Origin: Tatumella citrea
GTDB lineage: Bacteria > Pseudomonadota > Gammaproteobacteria > Enterobacterales > Enterobacteriaceae
NCBI RefSeq assembly: GCF_002163585.1
Contig: NZ_CP015579.1
Location: 3,534,001 to 3,598,000 of the forward strand
DNA length: 64,000 bases
Direction: 5' to 3'
Positions 1-8,418 of this stretch are shown here, piece by piece. Position numbers and translations under genes: made by a program. The notes beneath the pieces were generated by a model. That model had not been told where the DNA came from, did no database searches, and worked only from the letters and a program-made list of their open reading frames with translations. Numbering within the stretch: the stretch's first letter is position 1; the number at the start of each line of letters is the position of its first letter.

Positions 1-1
1 T

Positions 2-1087
2 CAGGGAGATGTACTGGCATCCTCGGCACCTCATCAACATTCCGTGACCCGTGAAGTGCCGTTAGGCGTTATCGGGGCAATCATCCCGTGGAATTACCCG
101 CTGGCACTGTTCCTGCGTAAAGCAGCTCCGGCCCTGATTGCCGGAAACTCGATTGTGATTAAGCCAAGTGAAGTGACACCACTCAGTTCTCTGGCTCTGG
201 CAACACTGAGCCAGCAGGCCGGAATTCCTGACGGTATTGTCAATGTGGTGTGTGGCGAAGGTCGCTCAGTTGGCGATGCCCTGGTTAAACATCCTGGCAC
301 AGCACTGATCACCATGACCGGCTCAACCCGTGCCGGTAAAGAGATCATGAAAAATGCCGCAGAGAAAGTGATTCCGGTATCACTTGAACTGGGCGGTAAA
401 GCGCCATTCATTGTGATGGCGGATGCGGATATTGAGAAAGCTGCACGTGACGCACTGAATTCACGGATGGCAAACTGCGGACAGGTCTGTATCTGTAACG
501 AAAGAACCTACGTTCAGCGGGCAGTGTACGATCAGTTTATCAAAGCTTTGCAGAAAGCCGCACAGGAGATTGTGGTGGGTGATCCGTTGCAGGAAGGCAC
601 TATTGTAGGCCCGAAAGTTTCAGCGGCAGAAAAACAGCATGTCGATGAGTTACTGGAAACCACCGTTAAACAGGGCGGAAAAATCCTCTGGCAGGCAAAA
701 CTGCCGCAGGACCCGGCTCTGGCAAAAGGCAACTGGGTCGCGCCGGCAATTGTTACCGACTTACCGGCTGATGCTCAAATCCTCACCGAAGAGGTGTTCG
801 GCCCGATTCTGCCAGTGGTGGTATTTGACACTCAGGAAGAGGTCATCGACAAAGCCAATGCCGCAGAATATGGCCTGAGTTCTTATCTGTATACCCGTGA
901 CCTTTCAACTGCATTGCAGATTTCCGATCAGCTGGAATATGGTGAGGTTTATATTAATCGCTTCGGCCCCGAAGAGATCAATGGCTTCCATGCCGGATGG
1001 AAACTCTCCGGACTTGGCGGTGATGACGGCGAATATGGCTATCAGCTGTACATTAAACGCAAGACCATCTACATCGATTATCAGTAA
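2..1087 (+). CDS. Aldehyde dehydrogenase, lactaldehyde dehydrogenase (AldA)-like, 5' partial
   Basis: NAD(P)-dependent aldehyde dehydrogenase whose N-terminal part lies outside the window. The frame is open from base 2, so the GTG at 44 is an internal valine and not a start. 361 residues are visible, about three quarters of the roughly 480-residue family length. The general-base glutamate sits in LELGGKAP and the nucleophilic cysteine in NCGQVCICNER; the IPWNYP and KPSE cofactor-binding segments are present. The C-terminal GFHAGW...SG.GG pattern resembles E. coli AldA, which oxidises lactaldehyde and glycolaldehyde. The real substrate is unknown. A permease and a LysR regulator follow on the same strand, suggesting a small catabolic unit. 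Confidence 0.88.
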   Translation, partial: QGDVLASSAPHQHSVTREVPLGVIGAIIPWNYPLALFLRKAAPALIAGNSIVIKPSEVTPLSSLALATLSQQAGIPDGIVNVVCGEGRSVGDALVKHPGTALITMTGSTRAGKEIMKNAAEKVIPVSLELGGKAPFIVMADADIEKAARDALNSRMANCGQVCICNERTYVQRAVYDQFIKALQKAAQEIVVGDPLQEGTIVGPKVSAAEKQHVDELLETTVKQGGKILWQAKLPQDPALAKGNWVAPAIVTDLPADAQILTEEVFGPILPVVVFDTQEEVIDKANAAEYGLSSYLYTRDLSTALQISDQLEYGEVYINRFGPEEINGFHAGWKLSGLGGDDGEYGYQLYIKRKTIYIDYQ

Positions 1088-1096
1088 TCTGCTATG

Positions 1097-1123
1097 ACCC
1101 GGGGCGCGTCCTGTGTCCCGGGT
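1097..1123 (+). terminator. Hairpin after the aldehyde dehydrogenase
   Basis: A 7-bp inverted repeat ACCCGGG (1097-1103) / CCCGGGT (1117-1123) with a 13-nt loop lies between the dehydrogenase stop and the AEC permease. There is no U-tract, so it may be an mRNA-stabilising hairpin rather than a terminator. Confidence 0.35.
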
Positions 1124-1174
1124 TACGCCAGAATGTGAGGCGTATATAGCCTGCTCTGAATAACAGGACTTTTT

Positions 1175-2065
1175 ATGAATGTGTTACTGATCCTCTGTCT
1201 GCTGCTGGGAATTTTTGTCAGACGATTTATCACGTTTCCTGAACAGCTGATCCCCTCGGTTAACTGGTGGCTGATCAGTATTGCTTTGCCCTGCGTTATC
1301 CTGACCCTGATCCCGCATACCCGGTTCGATAGCTCCAGTCTGTTTCCTGTGCTAAGCATGTGGCTGGTGTTCCTCGGAGCCCTGATACTGGCGGTGCTGG
1401 CCCGCCGGGTTGCCGGCTGGTCGCGGGAAGTTTGCGGAGTCATCATTCTGGTCGCAGGTATCGGTAACACGTCGTTTATGGGGTATCCCATTATTTCTGG
1501 CTATTACGGGGCAGAAGGACTGAAAACGGCAGTGATTGCCGATCAGTTAGGCAGCTTTATTATCCTGTCCACTGTCGGAGTTATTGTTATGGCTCTCTGC
1601 TCAGGAAACCAGGTCAGTCTCAGGCAGGTCTCAAAACGGATTATCTCTTTTCCTCCCTTTGTGGCCCTGATCGCAAGTCTGTTGCTGAAACTGACCGATG
1701 GTCTGCCGGACATGCTGCAAACTCCGGTTGCCAGTATCGGAGCAACAATGACTCCGCTGGCGCTGTTTACGGTCGGATTACAGATCCGGCTGCGTCCGCC
1801 ACGTCGGTTATTTGCTCCGTTGCTGGCAGGGACGATATGGAAGCTACTGGCAGCCCCGGCACTGGTATTGCTGACCTCACTGCTGTTCCCTGTCAGCGCT
1901 GAAGTCAGAAATATTTCAGTACTACAGGCCGGTATGGCACCGATGATAGCAGCCGCGATTATGGCCCAACGGGCGGGGCTGAAACCGGAGCTGGCCACTG
2001 CATTACAGAGTTACGGTATTTTATTCTCCTTTGCCACCATTGTGGGTTGGCATGGAGTGTTTTGA
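1175..2065 (+). CDS. AEC (auxin efflux carrier) family permease
   Basis: A 296-residue, very hydrophobic protein with about ten predicted membrane segments, the usual size for bacterial AEC transporters (E. coli YfdV/MleP type). The signature region is GNTSFMGYPI around residues 99-108, the family's Asn-x-x-x-x-G-x-P motif, and a second hydrophobic half ends near the C-terminus. Members move organic acids or amino acids across the inner membrane; the substrate cannot be read from sequence. The start follows a CAGGA ribosome site. Only 27 bases separate it from the LysR gene downstream, so regulator and transporter are probably co-transcribed. Confidence 0.82.
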   Translation: MNVLLILCLLLGIFVRRFITFPEQLIPSVNWWLISIALPCVILTLIPHTRFDSSSLFPVLSMWLVFLGALILAVLARRVAGWSREVCGVIILVAGIGNTSFMGYPIISGYYGAEGLKTAVIADQLGSFIILSTVGVIVMALCSGNQVSLRQVSKRIISFPPFVALIASLLLKLTDGLPDMLQTPVASIGATMTPLALFTVGLQIRLRPPRRLFAPLLAGTIWKLLAAPALVLLTSLLFPVSAEVRNISVLQAGMAPMIAAAIMAQRAGLKPELATALQSYGILFSFATIVGWHGVF

Positions 2066-2092
2066 CCGTAGAGTACGGTTAACGGAGTCAGT

Positions 2093-2977
2093 ATGTTATT
2101 AAAATTACATCAGTTAGGTTTCTTTTGTGCCCTGGTAGAAGAAGGCAGTGTCGCTGCGGCTGCAGATAAAATGTGTTGTGTCCCGTCGAACATCAGCACA
2201 CGTATTAAGGAGTTGGAGAGCAGTCTCGGGGTCGCGCTGGTAAACCGCGATAAACAACGCCTGACTCTGACGCCGGAAGGACGCGCTTTTTATCCTAAAG
2301 CTCAGAGGTTACTTGAGCAGAGCCAGCAATGCCTGACCTTCTTTCAGCATTCACTGTTGCAGGGCCAGCTACAGATAGGGGTTCTGGATGTGGCCCTGAA
2401 AGGCCCGCTACAACAGGCGGTTGTGGAATTTATGCACCAAAATCCGCAGGTACAAATCAATATCTGCTGTCACTCGTCCCTGACACTGATGGAGAAGTTG
2501 TTACAGGGCGAGCTGGATATGATTCTGGTCGATGGCCCGATAGAACATCCGGCGCTGAAAGCAGAATTTTTTGCACCGGAAAGGCTGTCGCTGGTCACTC
2601 ACCTGGCCGATCGTCAGCAGTTTCGTGACCATGCCTCTGGTCTGACTCTGTTCAGTTTCGGGGAAAAATGTTTCTACCATCTGTTGGTCCGCCAGTGGCT
2701 GAGCCAGCAGAACCTGCGTTATGCACGCCAGTCGGATATCGAGTCTTACGATCTGATACTAAGTGCCGTTCACCGGCGGCTGGGATTTACTGTGATGCCG
2801 CAGACCTTTATCGACAATAATCCGCTACTGTCAGGTCTGCACCTGTTTCCGCTGGATAACATTCCATCCTGCGATATCTATCTGGTGAGTCAGTCCGTAG
2901 AACAGTCAGCGCTGGCAGAAGCCTTTTACCGGCATGTCACTGGCCATCGGGTAGCAAAACAGCCGGCCGTTAACTAA
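2093..2977 (+). CDS. LysR-family transcriptional regulator
   Basis: 294 residues, the usual LysR length. The N-terminal winged helix-turn-helix covers about residues 1-62 (FCALVEEGSVAAAADKM...SNISTRIKELE), followed by the linker helix and a periplasmic-binding-protein-like effector domain from about residue 90. The pairing is somewhat unusual because LysR genes are more often divergent from their targets: here it lies downstream of and collinear with the AEC permease and the aldehyde dehydrogenase, which are the likely targets. The stop codon is embedded in a hairpin shared with convergent yjjG. Confidence 0.88.
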   Translation: MLLKLHQLGFFCALVEEGSVAAAADKMCCVPSNISTRIKELESSLGVALVNRDKQRLTLTPEGRAFYPKAQRLLEQSQQCLTFFQHSLLQGQLQIGVLDVALKGPLQQAVVEFMHQNPQVQINICCHSSLTLMEKLLQGELDMILVDGPIEHPALKAEFFAPERLSLVTHLADRQQFRDHASGLTLFSFGEKCFYHLLVRQWLSQQNLRYARQSDIESYDLILSAVHRRLGFTVMPQTFIDNNPLLSGLHLFPLDNIPSCDIYLVSQSVEQSALAEAFYRHVTGHRVAKQPAVN

Positions 2978-2986
2978 CGGCTGGCT
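2961..2986. terminator. Hairpin over the lysR stop, convergent with yjjG
   Basis: A 12-bp stem AGCCGGCCGTTA (2961-2972) / TAACGGCTGGCT (2975-2986) with one G-U pair; the end of the lysR frame lies inside it. It has no U-tract on either side. It could act on transcripts from both strands. Confidence 0.5.
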
Positions 2987-3000
2987 GCCACTCTCCGTTC

Positions 3001-3687
3001 TCAGGATTCTGCGGACAATAAAGCCTGTAATTCCGCCAGATTTTTGATTTGCCAGTCAGGACGTATTGTCCCGGGCAGAGTCCGGGTACCATGATCCAGC
3101 CAGCAGGTCTTCATTCCGGCATTAATACCTCCCAGAATATCTGACTCCGGGGTATCTCCCACCATCAACACTCTGCCAGGCTGAGGATTGTCGAGTTGTT
3201 GCAGGGTATAGTCAAAAATAGCCCGGTCCGGTTTGGCAATGCCCAGTTGCTCAGAGATCACCAGGGCATCGAAGTAATCACTGAAACCGGTACGTTGCAG
3301 TCGGATCTGCTGTAAACGGGTAAAACCATTCGTAATGATAGCCAGCCTGACTTTACCCCGCAGGCTGTTAAGCAGTGCTTCCGCACCTGGCAATGGCTGA
3401 CAGATATCGGCCATTGCCGCTAAATACTGGTCATTCAGCTGTTCAGCCGGCACATCCAGCCGGGCTGACCAGTGCATAAAACGCCTGACCTGTAACTGAG
3501 TGGCATTGATTTTTCCGTCCTGATATTCCACCCACAACGGCTTATTCACTGCCTGATAATCGGCGTAATCCTGTTCGGTGAAAGTTACCTGATAAGCCTG
3601 CAGCATTTGCTGCAGGCCGCGGAATGAATCAAAAGTAAACAGTGTTTCGTCTGCATCAAAAATAATGCAGTCCAGTCTATCCAGCAT
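3001..3687 (-). CDS. yjjG: Pyrimidine 5'-nucleotidase / house-cleaning HAD phosphatase YjjG
   Basis: HAD-superfamily nucleotidase, 228 residues. E. coli YjjG dephosphorylates dUMP, dTMP and non-canonical pyrimidine nucleotides in the cytoplasm. HAD motif I is [13 protein letters not shown] near residue 8, motif II IITNGF, and motif III/IV is the lysine in GIAKPD followed by VGDTPESDI. The frame opens five codons earlier (ATG at 3702), but the ATG at 3687 has a GGAG at correct spacing and matches the E. coli N-terminus better. It is the last gene of the holD-rimI-yjjG order known from E. coli. Confidence 0.93.
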   Translation of the reverse strand: MLDRLDCIIFDADETLFTFDSFRGLQQMLQAYQVTFTEQDYADYQAVNKPLWVEYQDGKINATQLQVRRFMHWSARLDVPAEQLNDQYLAAMADICQPLPGAEALLNSLRGKVRLAIITNGFTRLQQIRLQRTGFSDYFDALVISEQLGIAKPDRAIFDYTLQQLDNPQPGRVLMVGDTPESDILGGINAGMKTCWLDHGTRTLPGTIRPDWQIKNLAELQALLSAES

Positions 3688-3711
3688 GGGGGTCTCCGCC
3701 ATTAAATCTGA

Positions 3712-4152
3712 TTACAGCACCAGAGCCATGATGAGTGCATCCTCACGGCCTGCAGGGGTGGGGTAATAACGGGGTCTGCGAGAGACCTGATTAAAACCAA
3801 GTTGTTCATAAAGCGCAATTGCCGGCAGATTAGACTCTCTCACTTCCAGCCACAGTGTCAGTACACCGCGGGCAATTAACTCTTCTAACAGGGCCTCGAG
3901 TAAACGGCGGGCGAAACCACGTCGCTGAAAATCCGGGTCAATCGCAATATTAAATAATGAGGCTTCATCCAGCACTATCTGGGTAATCGCAAAACCGGCC
4001 ATTTTGCCGTCAGCATCAATCCGGTAATTCAGAAAACGCTCACCCTGATTTCCGGCGAAGGTTTCTGCTGACCAGGGGAAAGCATGGCAACGCTGCTCAA
4101 TGGCCAGCGCCTGTGCCTGATCTTCAGGCGCGAGAGAAGAAATGACTGTCAT
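3712..4152 (-). CDS. rimI: Ribosomal protein S18 alanine N-acetyltransferase RimI
   Basis: GNAT acetyltransferase of 146 residues that acetylates the N-terminal alanine of ribosomal protein S18. The family signatures are visible: NQGERFLNY, the acetyl-CoA loop DPDFQRRGFARRLL (Q/R-x-x-G-x-G/A), and WLEVRESNLPAIALYEQLGF with the conserved Glu and Tyr. Its start overlaps the end of holD by 29 bases, so the two genes are translationally linked as in E. coli. Confidence 0.95.
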   Translation of the reverse strand: MTVISSLAPEDQAQALAIEQRCHAFPWSAETFAGNQGERFLNYRIDADGKMAGFAITQIVLDEASLFNIAIDPDFQRRGFARRLLEALLEELIARGVLTLWLEVRESNLPAIALYEQLGFNQVSRRPRYYPTPAGREDALIMALVL

Positions 4153-4534
4153 AAGTTGTTATTTGTTGCCACAAGGTGCGCTTTGCCGCGCTGCTGTTAA
4201 TAAGCTCCGCAAGCGGAGGCGAAACCAACTGTACCGTCGAATATTGCTTATCGGCCGGAATGCCCAGCAGCCAGACCGGACAACTCAGAGGTTCCGGCAG
4301 CATGGCGAGCTGGCGGGCCGTCAATAGCCGGGACTGATGCTCCTCAAGTCCTAAGCTGCGCAGCACATCCTGCAGGAAGCTCTGCGGGGATGGCAAATTG
4401 TCGGCCGCAACGATCACCAGCCGGGTATCCGGATGCAGCCTGACTGCAACCTCCCCCTGTAACACACGGGGATGATGAAGCCGGTATTGCGTGATACCCA
4501 TCTGCTGTAACAACCAGTCGCGCCTGCTTGCCAT
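4124..4534 (-). CDS. holD: DNA polymerase III psi subunit HolD
   Basis: 136 residues, matching the psi subunit of the clamp-loader complex, which bridges chi (HolC) and the gamma/tau complex. The N-terminus begins with the RRDWLLQQMGITQYRLHHP pattern typical of enteric HolD and precedes an alpha/beta fold. Position confirms the call: it is divergent from rsmC and overlaps rimI. The 105-bp gap to rsmC must contain both promoters. Confidence 0.93.
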   Translation of the reverse strand: MASRRDWLLQQMGITQYRLHHPRVLQGEVAVRLHPDTRLVIVAADNLPSPQSFLQDVLRSLGLEEHQSRLLTARQLAMLPEPLSCPVWLLGIPADKQYSTVQLVSPPLAELINSSAAKRTLWQQITTYDSHFFSRA

Positions 4535-4639
4535 GAATTAAGTCCGTCAGTAAGAAGATTGCGTGCCTATGCTAGCAAACCCATCGTACATGCGCCAACA
4601 AACCACTATAATCATCGGGCTTAAGAATAAGGAGCCAAT

Positions 4640-5671
4640 ATGTCCGCGTATACACCGGCCAGTGAAGTCATACTGCGCCACAGTGAAGAGTTCGAAACCC
4701 GTCATGTTTTATTTGCCGGGGACCTGCAGGATGATTTGCCGGCACAGCTGGCCACCGCGTCCCGCAAAGTTCATACCCAGCAATATCACCATTGGCAGAA
4801 TCTCAGCCAGCGGATGGGTGACGATGCCAGTTTCAGTCTGGTGGCTGATGCCGAAATGGTCAGCGGCTGTGACACCCTGGTGTATTATTGGCCCAAAAAC
4901 AAACCGGAAGCTCAGTTCCAGTTGCAGAACCTGCTGTCGCTGATGCCCGTGGGTAGCGATATTTTTGTCGTTGGAGAGAACCGTAGCGGTGTTCGCAGTG
5001 CAGAAACAATACTGGCACCCTTTGCAACACTCGAAAAAATTGACAGTGCCAGACGTTGCGGGCTGTACCACGGCCGTCTTGATAAGCAGCCGGAATTCAG
5101 TGCCGACAGTTTTGCAAATCACTATCAGAGTGACGGGCTTACAATTCATACCCTGCCGGGTGTATTCAGTCGCGACGGACTGGACATTGGCAGTGCCTTA
5201 CTCCTCTCTACCCTTACCCCGCATACTAAAGGGAAAGTACTGGATGTGGGCTGTGGCGCTGGTGTGCTGTCTGTAACACTGGCCAGACATTCGCCGAAAG
5301 TGCGCCTGTGGTTAACCGACGTCAATGCGGCGGCCCTGGCAGCCAGTCAGGCTACCCTGGCGGCGAATCAGATTGAAGGTGAAGTATTTGCCAGCAATGT
5401 GTTTTCTGACGTCACCGGCCGGTTTGATATGATAATCTCCAATCCGCCATTTCATGAAGGGCTGCAAACCAGTCTGGACGCCGCAACAGCACTGATTCGC
5501 GGTGCAGCGAAACATCTGAACACAGGTGGTGAACTGCGGATTGTCGCTAATGCCTTTTTACCTTACCCGCAGGTACTGGACGAAACCTTCGGTAACCATG
5601 AAGTGCTGGCACAGACAGGTCGCTTCCGTGTCTACCGTAGCGTGTATGGTCGTGGCAGCCGTTCGAAATAA
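4640..5671 (+). CDS. rsmC: 16S rRNA m2G1207 methyltransferase RsmC
   Basis: 343 residues, the full family length. It methylates N2 of G1207 in 16S rRNA using S-adenosylmethionine. The inactive N-terminal methyltransferase-like half spans about residues 1-160. The C-terminal catalytic half has the SAM motif [13 protein letters not shown] and the NPPFHEG catalytic motif typical of N-methylating rRNA enzymes. An AAGGAG ribosome site precedes the ATG. It lies head-to-head with holD, as in E. coli, and upstream of the tRNA-Leu genes. Confidence 0.96.
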   Translation: MSAYTPASEVILRHSEEFETRHVLFAGDLQDDLPAQLATASRKVHTQQYHHWQNLSQRMGDDASFSLVADAEMVSGCDTLVYYWPKNKPEAQFQLQNLLSLMPVGSDIFVVGENRSGVRSAETILAPFATLEKIDSARRCGLYHGRLDKQPEFSADSFANHYQSDGLTIHTLPGVFSRDGLDIGSALLLSTLTPHTKGKVLDVGCGAGVLSVTLARHSPKVRLWLTDVNAAALAASQATLAANQIEGEVFASNVFSDVTGRFDMIISNPPFHEGLQTSLDAATALIRGAAKHLNTGGELRIVANAFLPYPQVLDETFGNHEVLAQTGRFRVYRSVYGRGSRSK

Positions 5672-5743
5672 CCTGCTGTTGCTAAGCGGCTGGCAGCGTT
5701 GCTGAATTTTACAGCAAATACACCCCCGTCAATGAAATATCAG

Positions 5744-5779
5744 TTGACGCGGGGTGGAAAACCTCTAAAATGCGCCTCC
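5744..5779 (+). promoter_or_regulatory. Stringent-type sigma-70 promoter of the tRNA-Leu operon
   Basis: The -35 is TTGACG (5744-5749), followed by a 16-bp spacer and the -10 TAAAAT (5766-5771). It is followed at once by the GC-rich discriminator GCGCCTCC (5772-5779), the classic element of stable-RNA promoters repressed by ppGpp/DksA. The leader then holds a 7-bp hairpin, AATACAG (5788-5794) / CTGTATT (5800-5806). Confidence 0.85.
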
Positions 5780-5814
5780 GTGGTGACAATACAGTAACGC
5801 TGTATTGACGGTAT

Positions 5815-5901
5815 GCGAAGGTGGCGGAATTGGTAGACGCGCTAGCTTCAGGTGTTAGTGTCTTAACGGACGTGAGGGTTCAAGTCCCTCTCTTCGCACC
5901 A
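5815..5901 (+). tRNA. leuV: tRNA-Leu(CAG), copy 1
   Basis: An 87-nt class II tRNA with a long variable arm and encoded CCA end. The acceptor stem is GCGAAGG paired with the 3' end, and the anticodon CAG lies at 5849-5851 in the loop TTCAGGT; it reads CUG codons. It has the sequence and neighbourhood of the E. coli leuVPQ cluster next to rsmC. The individual E. coli copy names are assigned by order only. Confidence 0.97.
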
Positions 5902-5928
5902 AGATACTGATATAAAATGACAACCACT

Positions 5929-6015
5929 GCGAAGGTGGCGGAATTGGTAGACGCGCTAGCTTCAGGTGTTAGTGTCTTAACGGACGTGAGGGTTCAAGTC
6001 CCTCTCTTCGCACCA
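5929..6015 (+). tRNA. leuP: tRNA-Leu(CAG), copy 2
   Basis: Identical over all 87 nt to copy 1; the anticodon CAG is at 5963-5965. It begins exactly 114 nt after copy 1, separated by a 27-nt spacer that is almost the same as the next one. Confidence 0.97.
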
Positions 6016-6042
6016 GGATACTGATATAAAATGACAACCAAT

Positions 6043-6129
6043 GCGAAGGTGGCGGAATTGGTAGACGCGCTAGCTTCAGGTGTTAGTGTCTTAACGGACG
6101 TGAGGGTTCAAGTCCCTCTCTTCGCACCA
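6043..6129 (+). tRNA. leuQ: tRNA-Leu(CAG), copy 3
   Basis: Third identical 87-nt copy, anticodon CAG at 6077-6079, again 114 nt after the previous one. No clear intrinsic terminator follows within the next 100 bases. Confidence 0.97.
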
Positions 6130-6249
6130 CGTTGTCTCACATCCCTGGGCTATTACGCCTGCATTCAGAAAGTCATCCCTGACAATTTTCCCTGAAATTC
6201 TTCCGTAAATTCGTTGCTTCTTGTTCCCTGAATTCTTCCTGCCAGCCGC

Positions 6250-6534
6250 TTAGCTTAGCTGAAAATTAACCATCATTGCTGCCAGTCCTCCGGACAATAC
6301 CAGGCAGGAAGGCAATAACAGATAGTGGCGCAGACGATGGTGGAACAGCATCACCAGTGTCATGAGTAACGCAATCAGCATGATGGTTCGCCACTGATCA
6401 AAACCGGGCTGCCACAATGCAAATAGTGGTAACGCGATACATGGCAGCAAAATTCCCCAGCCACTGTCCAGTCGTTTACCCATCACCCAACTGAACATCC
6501 ATAACGACCCTGAAGCCAGCATTGCAACTTCCAT
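6250..6534 (-). CDS. yjjZ: Small inner-membrane protein, YjjZ-like (DUF1435)
   Basis: 94 residues with three hydrophobic segments and the conserved core WRTIMLIALLMTLVMLFHHR followed by RHYLLLPSC. This matches the DUF1435/YjjZ family of small membrane proteins of unknown function. A GAGG sits 8 nt upstream of the ATG. In E. coli yjjZ lies between fhuF and the leuVPQ-rsmC block. Here the position next to the tRNA-Leu genes is kept, but fhuF is absent and a Fur box lies directly upstream, so iron repression of yjjZ itself is likely. Confidence 0.72.
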   Translation of the reverse strand: MEVAMLASGSLWMFSWVMGKRLDSGWGILLPCIALPLFALWQPGFDQWRTIMLIALLMTLVMLFHHRLRHYLLLPSCLVLSGGLAAMMVNFQLS

Positions 6535-6552
6535 CGATTACGCCTCGTGAAT

Positions 6553-6571
6553 GATAATGATTTTCACTATC
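6553..6571 (-). promoter_or_regulatory. Fur box upstream of yjjZ
   Basis: The 19-bp sequence GATAATGATTTTCACTATC matches 16 of 19 positions of the classical Fur consensus. It lies 19 bp upstream of the yjjZ start. Adjacent TGATAATAGTTGTCA sequence extends the A/T-rich GATAAT-type array and probably contains the promoter. Confidence 0.78.
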
Positions 6572-6724
6572 ATATGATAATAGTTGTCATTTTCCAGCTT
6601 TTTTACGTTTGTGACACAAAAAAAAGTTTTTTTGGCAGCCAGACGGCTGAATTCAGGGGCCTGGCGTTTACAGCGCCTCCGGCTTGTGGCAATTTTTAAG
6701 GCTGAATAATTCCCGGAGATAAAC

Positions 6725-7183
6725 ATGAGTCTGCAGTCGGTACAGCAGTTTTTCGCTGAGCATGCCCCTGATATTGAAGTGATTGAAACCACAGAAAGTA
6801 CCGCGACGGTCGATATGGCAGCACGGGTTCATGGTGTCACTCCCGGTCAGATAGCCAAGACCCTGTCTCTGAAAGTAAAGCAGGCAATTGTGCTGATTGT
6901 GATGCGCGGTGATGCGCGACTGGACAATAAGAAACTGAAAGATACTCTGGGTGCCAAAGCACGAATGCTGAGTGTTGATGAGGTGATTAATGCTACCGGC
7001 CATCCGGTAGGAGGCGTCTGCCCTTTCGGGCTGGAAAATCCGTTAACAGTATACTGCGATGTCTCTTTGCAGGCGTTTGATGAAGTACTGCCTGCCGCAG
7101 GAGCCACTCACAGTGCGGTCAGAATTTCCCCGCAACGCATGGCAGAACTGACAAACGCCAGCTGGGTTGACGTTTGCCAGTGA
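6725..7183 (+). CDS. YbaK/EbsC-family aminoacyl-tRNA deacylase-like protein
   Basis: 152 residues covering one YbaK/ProX editing domain. The family hydrolyses mischarged tRNAs (Cys-tRNA(Pro), Ala-tRNA(Pro) and others) in trans. Visible features are IAKTLSLKV with the conserved lysine and the GHPVGGVCPFG loop, which correspond to the substrate-binding lysine and GxxxGG(I/V)xP motif. It is clearly distinct from E. coli YbaK itself and closer to the generic EbsC branch, so the exact tRNA substrate is open. A GGAGATAAAC leader gives a good ribosome site. It converges with the MFS gene. Confidence 0.82.
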   Translation: MSLQSVQQFFAEHAPDIEVIETTESTATVDMAARVHGVTPGQIAKTLSLKVKQAIVLIVMRGDARLDNKKLKDTLGAKARMLSVDEVINATGHPVGGVCPFGLENPLTVYCDVSLQAFDEVLPAAGATHSAVRISPQRMAELTNASWVDVCQ

Positions 7184-7189
7184 GTAGCT

Positions 7190-7208
7190 GGCGGTGATTT
7201 CCACCGCC
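7190..7208. terminator. Hairpin between convergent genes
   Basis: Perfect 7-bp stem GGCGGTG (7190-7196) / CACCGCC (7202-7208) with a 5-nt loop, between the ybaK-like stop and the MFS stop. No U-tract. Confidence 0.45.
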
Positions 7209-7212
7209 GGTA

Positions 7213-8418
7213 TCAATCCTGACCTGAAATCCGGATACCCCGGGTTTCACGGCCAAAAGCAGTCAGCAGGCAAATAAGCACCGCCACTGTTCCTGCCACG
7301 ATAGCCATACTCAGACCATAGTTACCGCCATGCGTTGCGGCAATTTTTGACTGCAACGTCGCGTTTACCGAGGCAATCAGATTCCCCAACTGATAAACGA
7401 AGCCAGGCAATACAGCACGGGCAGTAGAAGGAACCAGTTCGGTCAGCCAGGTTGGAATTACTCCCCAGGCACCCTGCACCATAAACTGCATTAAAAATGC
7501 GCCCAGACCAATCATCCAGGAACCGGAAGAGAAAGCCCATAACGGCAGAACCGGCAAAGCCAGGATCGATGCCAGCATAATAGCTTTCTTACGCCCGATT
7601 TTCTCAGACAGCAAACCGAAGCAAACACCACCCAGCATTGCCGCGATGTTATAGCAGATGGCAATAATACTGACGGTATGTGCATCAAACTGATGCTGGA
7701 CTTTCAGAAAGGTTGGATAGAGATCCTGAGTACCATGGCTAAAGAAGTTAAAACAGGCCATCAGTATCACCAGGTAGCAGCACAGCTTGGCATTCTGCTT
7801 AATTACCGGCAACAAAGCATGGCTTTCTGCACGGGCTTTAGATGCCAGCCATACCGGCGATTCAGGAACTTTGAAATAGATAAAAGGCAGCAGCAGGATA
7901 GGCAGAGCACCCACCATAAACATTCCACGCCAGCCAATCAGGTTATACAGCAGACCGAAAATCACAGAAGCCAGCAGATAACCACACGGATATCCTGCCT
8001 GAAAAATCCCTGACATCAAACCACGGGAGCGGTCCGGAATAGTTTCCATTGCCAGTGAAGATGCAACGCCCCAAATTCCGCCCATTGCAATCCCATAGAT
8101 CACACGGAAAGCCAGGAATGCGCCGAAGGTCGGAGACCAGGCAGATAACAGTTCAAATACCGAAAACATGACGATGTTGACCATCAGAATCGGGCGACGA
8201 CCAAATTTTTCAGCCAGGCGGCCGAATATCAACGCACCGATAGGTCTGACTGCCAGAGTAAGCATGATAGCGAGTGAGACATCGGTAATGCTGTTATGGA
8301 AATACTGGGCCAGATCGCTCAGCACAAACACCAGAATAAAAAAATCAAACGCATCCAGAGTCCAGCTTATAAAGCTGGCAAAGGCGACATTACGCTGAGT
8401 TGACGTCCAGTTAAACAT
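7213..8418 (-). CDS. MFS transporter, sialate/lactate:H+ symporter (NanT/YjhB-like) family
   Basis: 401-residue, 12-helix major facilitator protein. The signature loop after TM2 reads GRLAEKFGRRP, repeated in the second half as GLLSEKIGRKKA. The N-terminus (SWTLDAFDFFILVF) carries the Asp-Ala-Phe-Asp motif of metabolite:H+ and sialate:H+ symporters, which import organic acids. An ATG 21 bases upstream also exists, but only the ATG at 8418 has an AAAGGA at good spacing. Expression is apparently monocistronic, with no neighbouring catabolic genes to suggest a substrate. Confidence 0.85.
   Translation of the reverse strand: MFNWTSTQRNVAFASFISWTLDAFDFFILVFVLSDLAQYFHNSITDVSLAIMLTLAVRPIGALIFGRLAEKFGRRPILMVNIVMFSVFELLSAWSPTFGAFLAFRVIYGIAMGGIWGVASSLAMETIPDRSRGLMSGIFQAGYPCGYLLASVIFGLLYNLIGWRGMFMVGALPILLLPFIYFKVPESPVWLASKARAESHALLPVIKQNAKLCCYLVILMACFNFFSHGTQDLYPTFLKVQHQFDAHTVSIIAICYNIAAMLGGVCFGLLSEKIGRKKAIMLASILALPVLPLWAFSSGSWMIGLGAFLMQFMVQGAWGVIPTWLTELVPSTARAVLPGFVYQLGNLIASVNATLQSKIAATHGGNYGLSMAIVAGTVAVLICLLTAFGRETRGIRISGQD

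Larger units (their letters stand above)
5815..6129 (+). repeat. Tandem repeat of 114 nt containing the tRNA-Leu genes
   Basis: Three 87-nt tRNA units are joined by two 27-nt spacers that differ at only two positions (first base and next-to-last base). Identical genes and near-identical spacers show recent unit duplication or gene conversion. Confidence 0.9.

Noticed and set aside
5815..6129. Regular repeat that might look like a CRISPR array
   Set aside because: The repeat units are complete tRNA-Leu genes with anticodon and CCA end, and the spacers are nearly identical.
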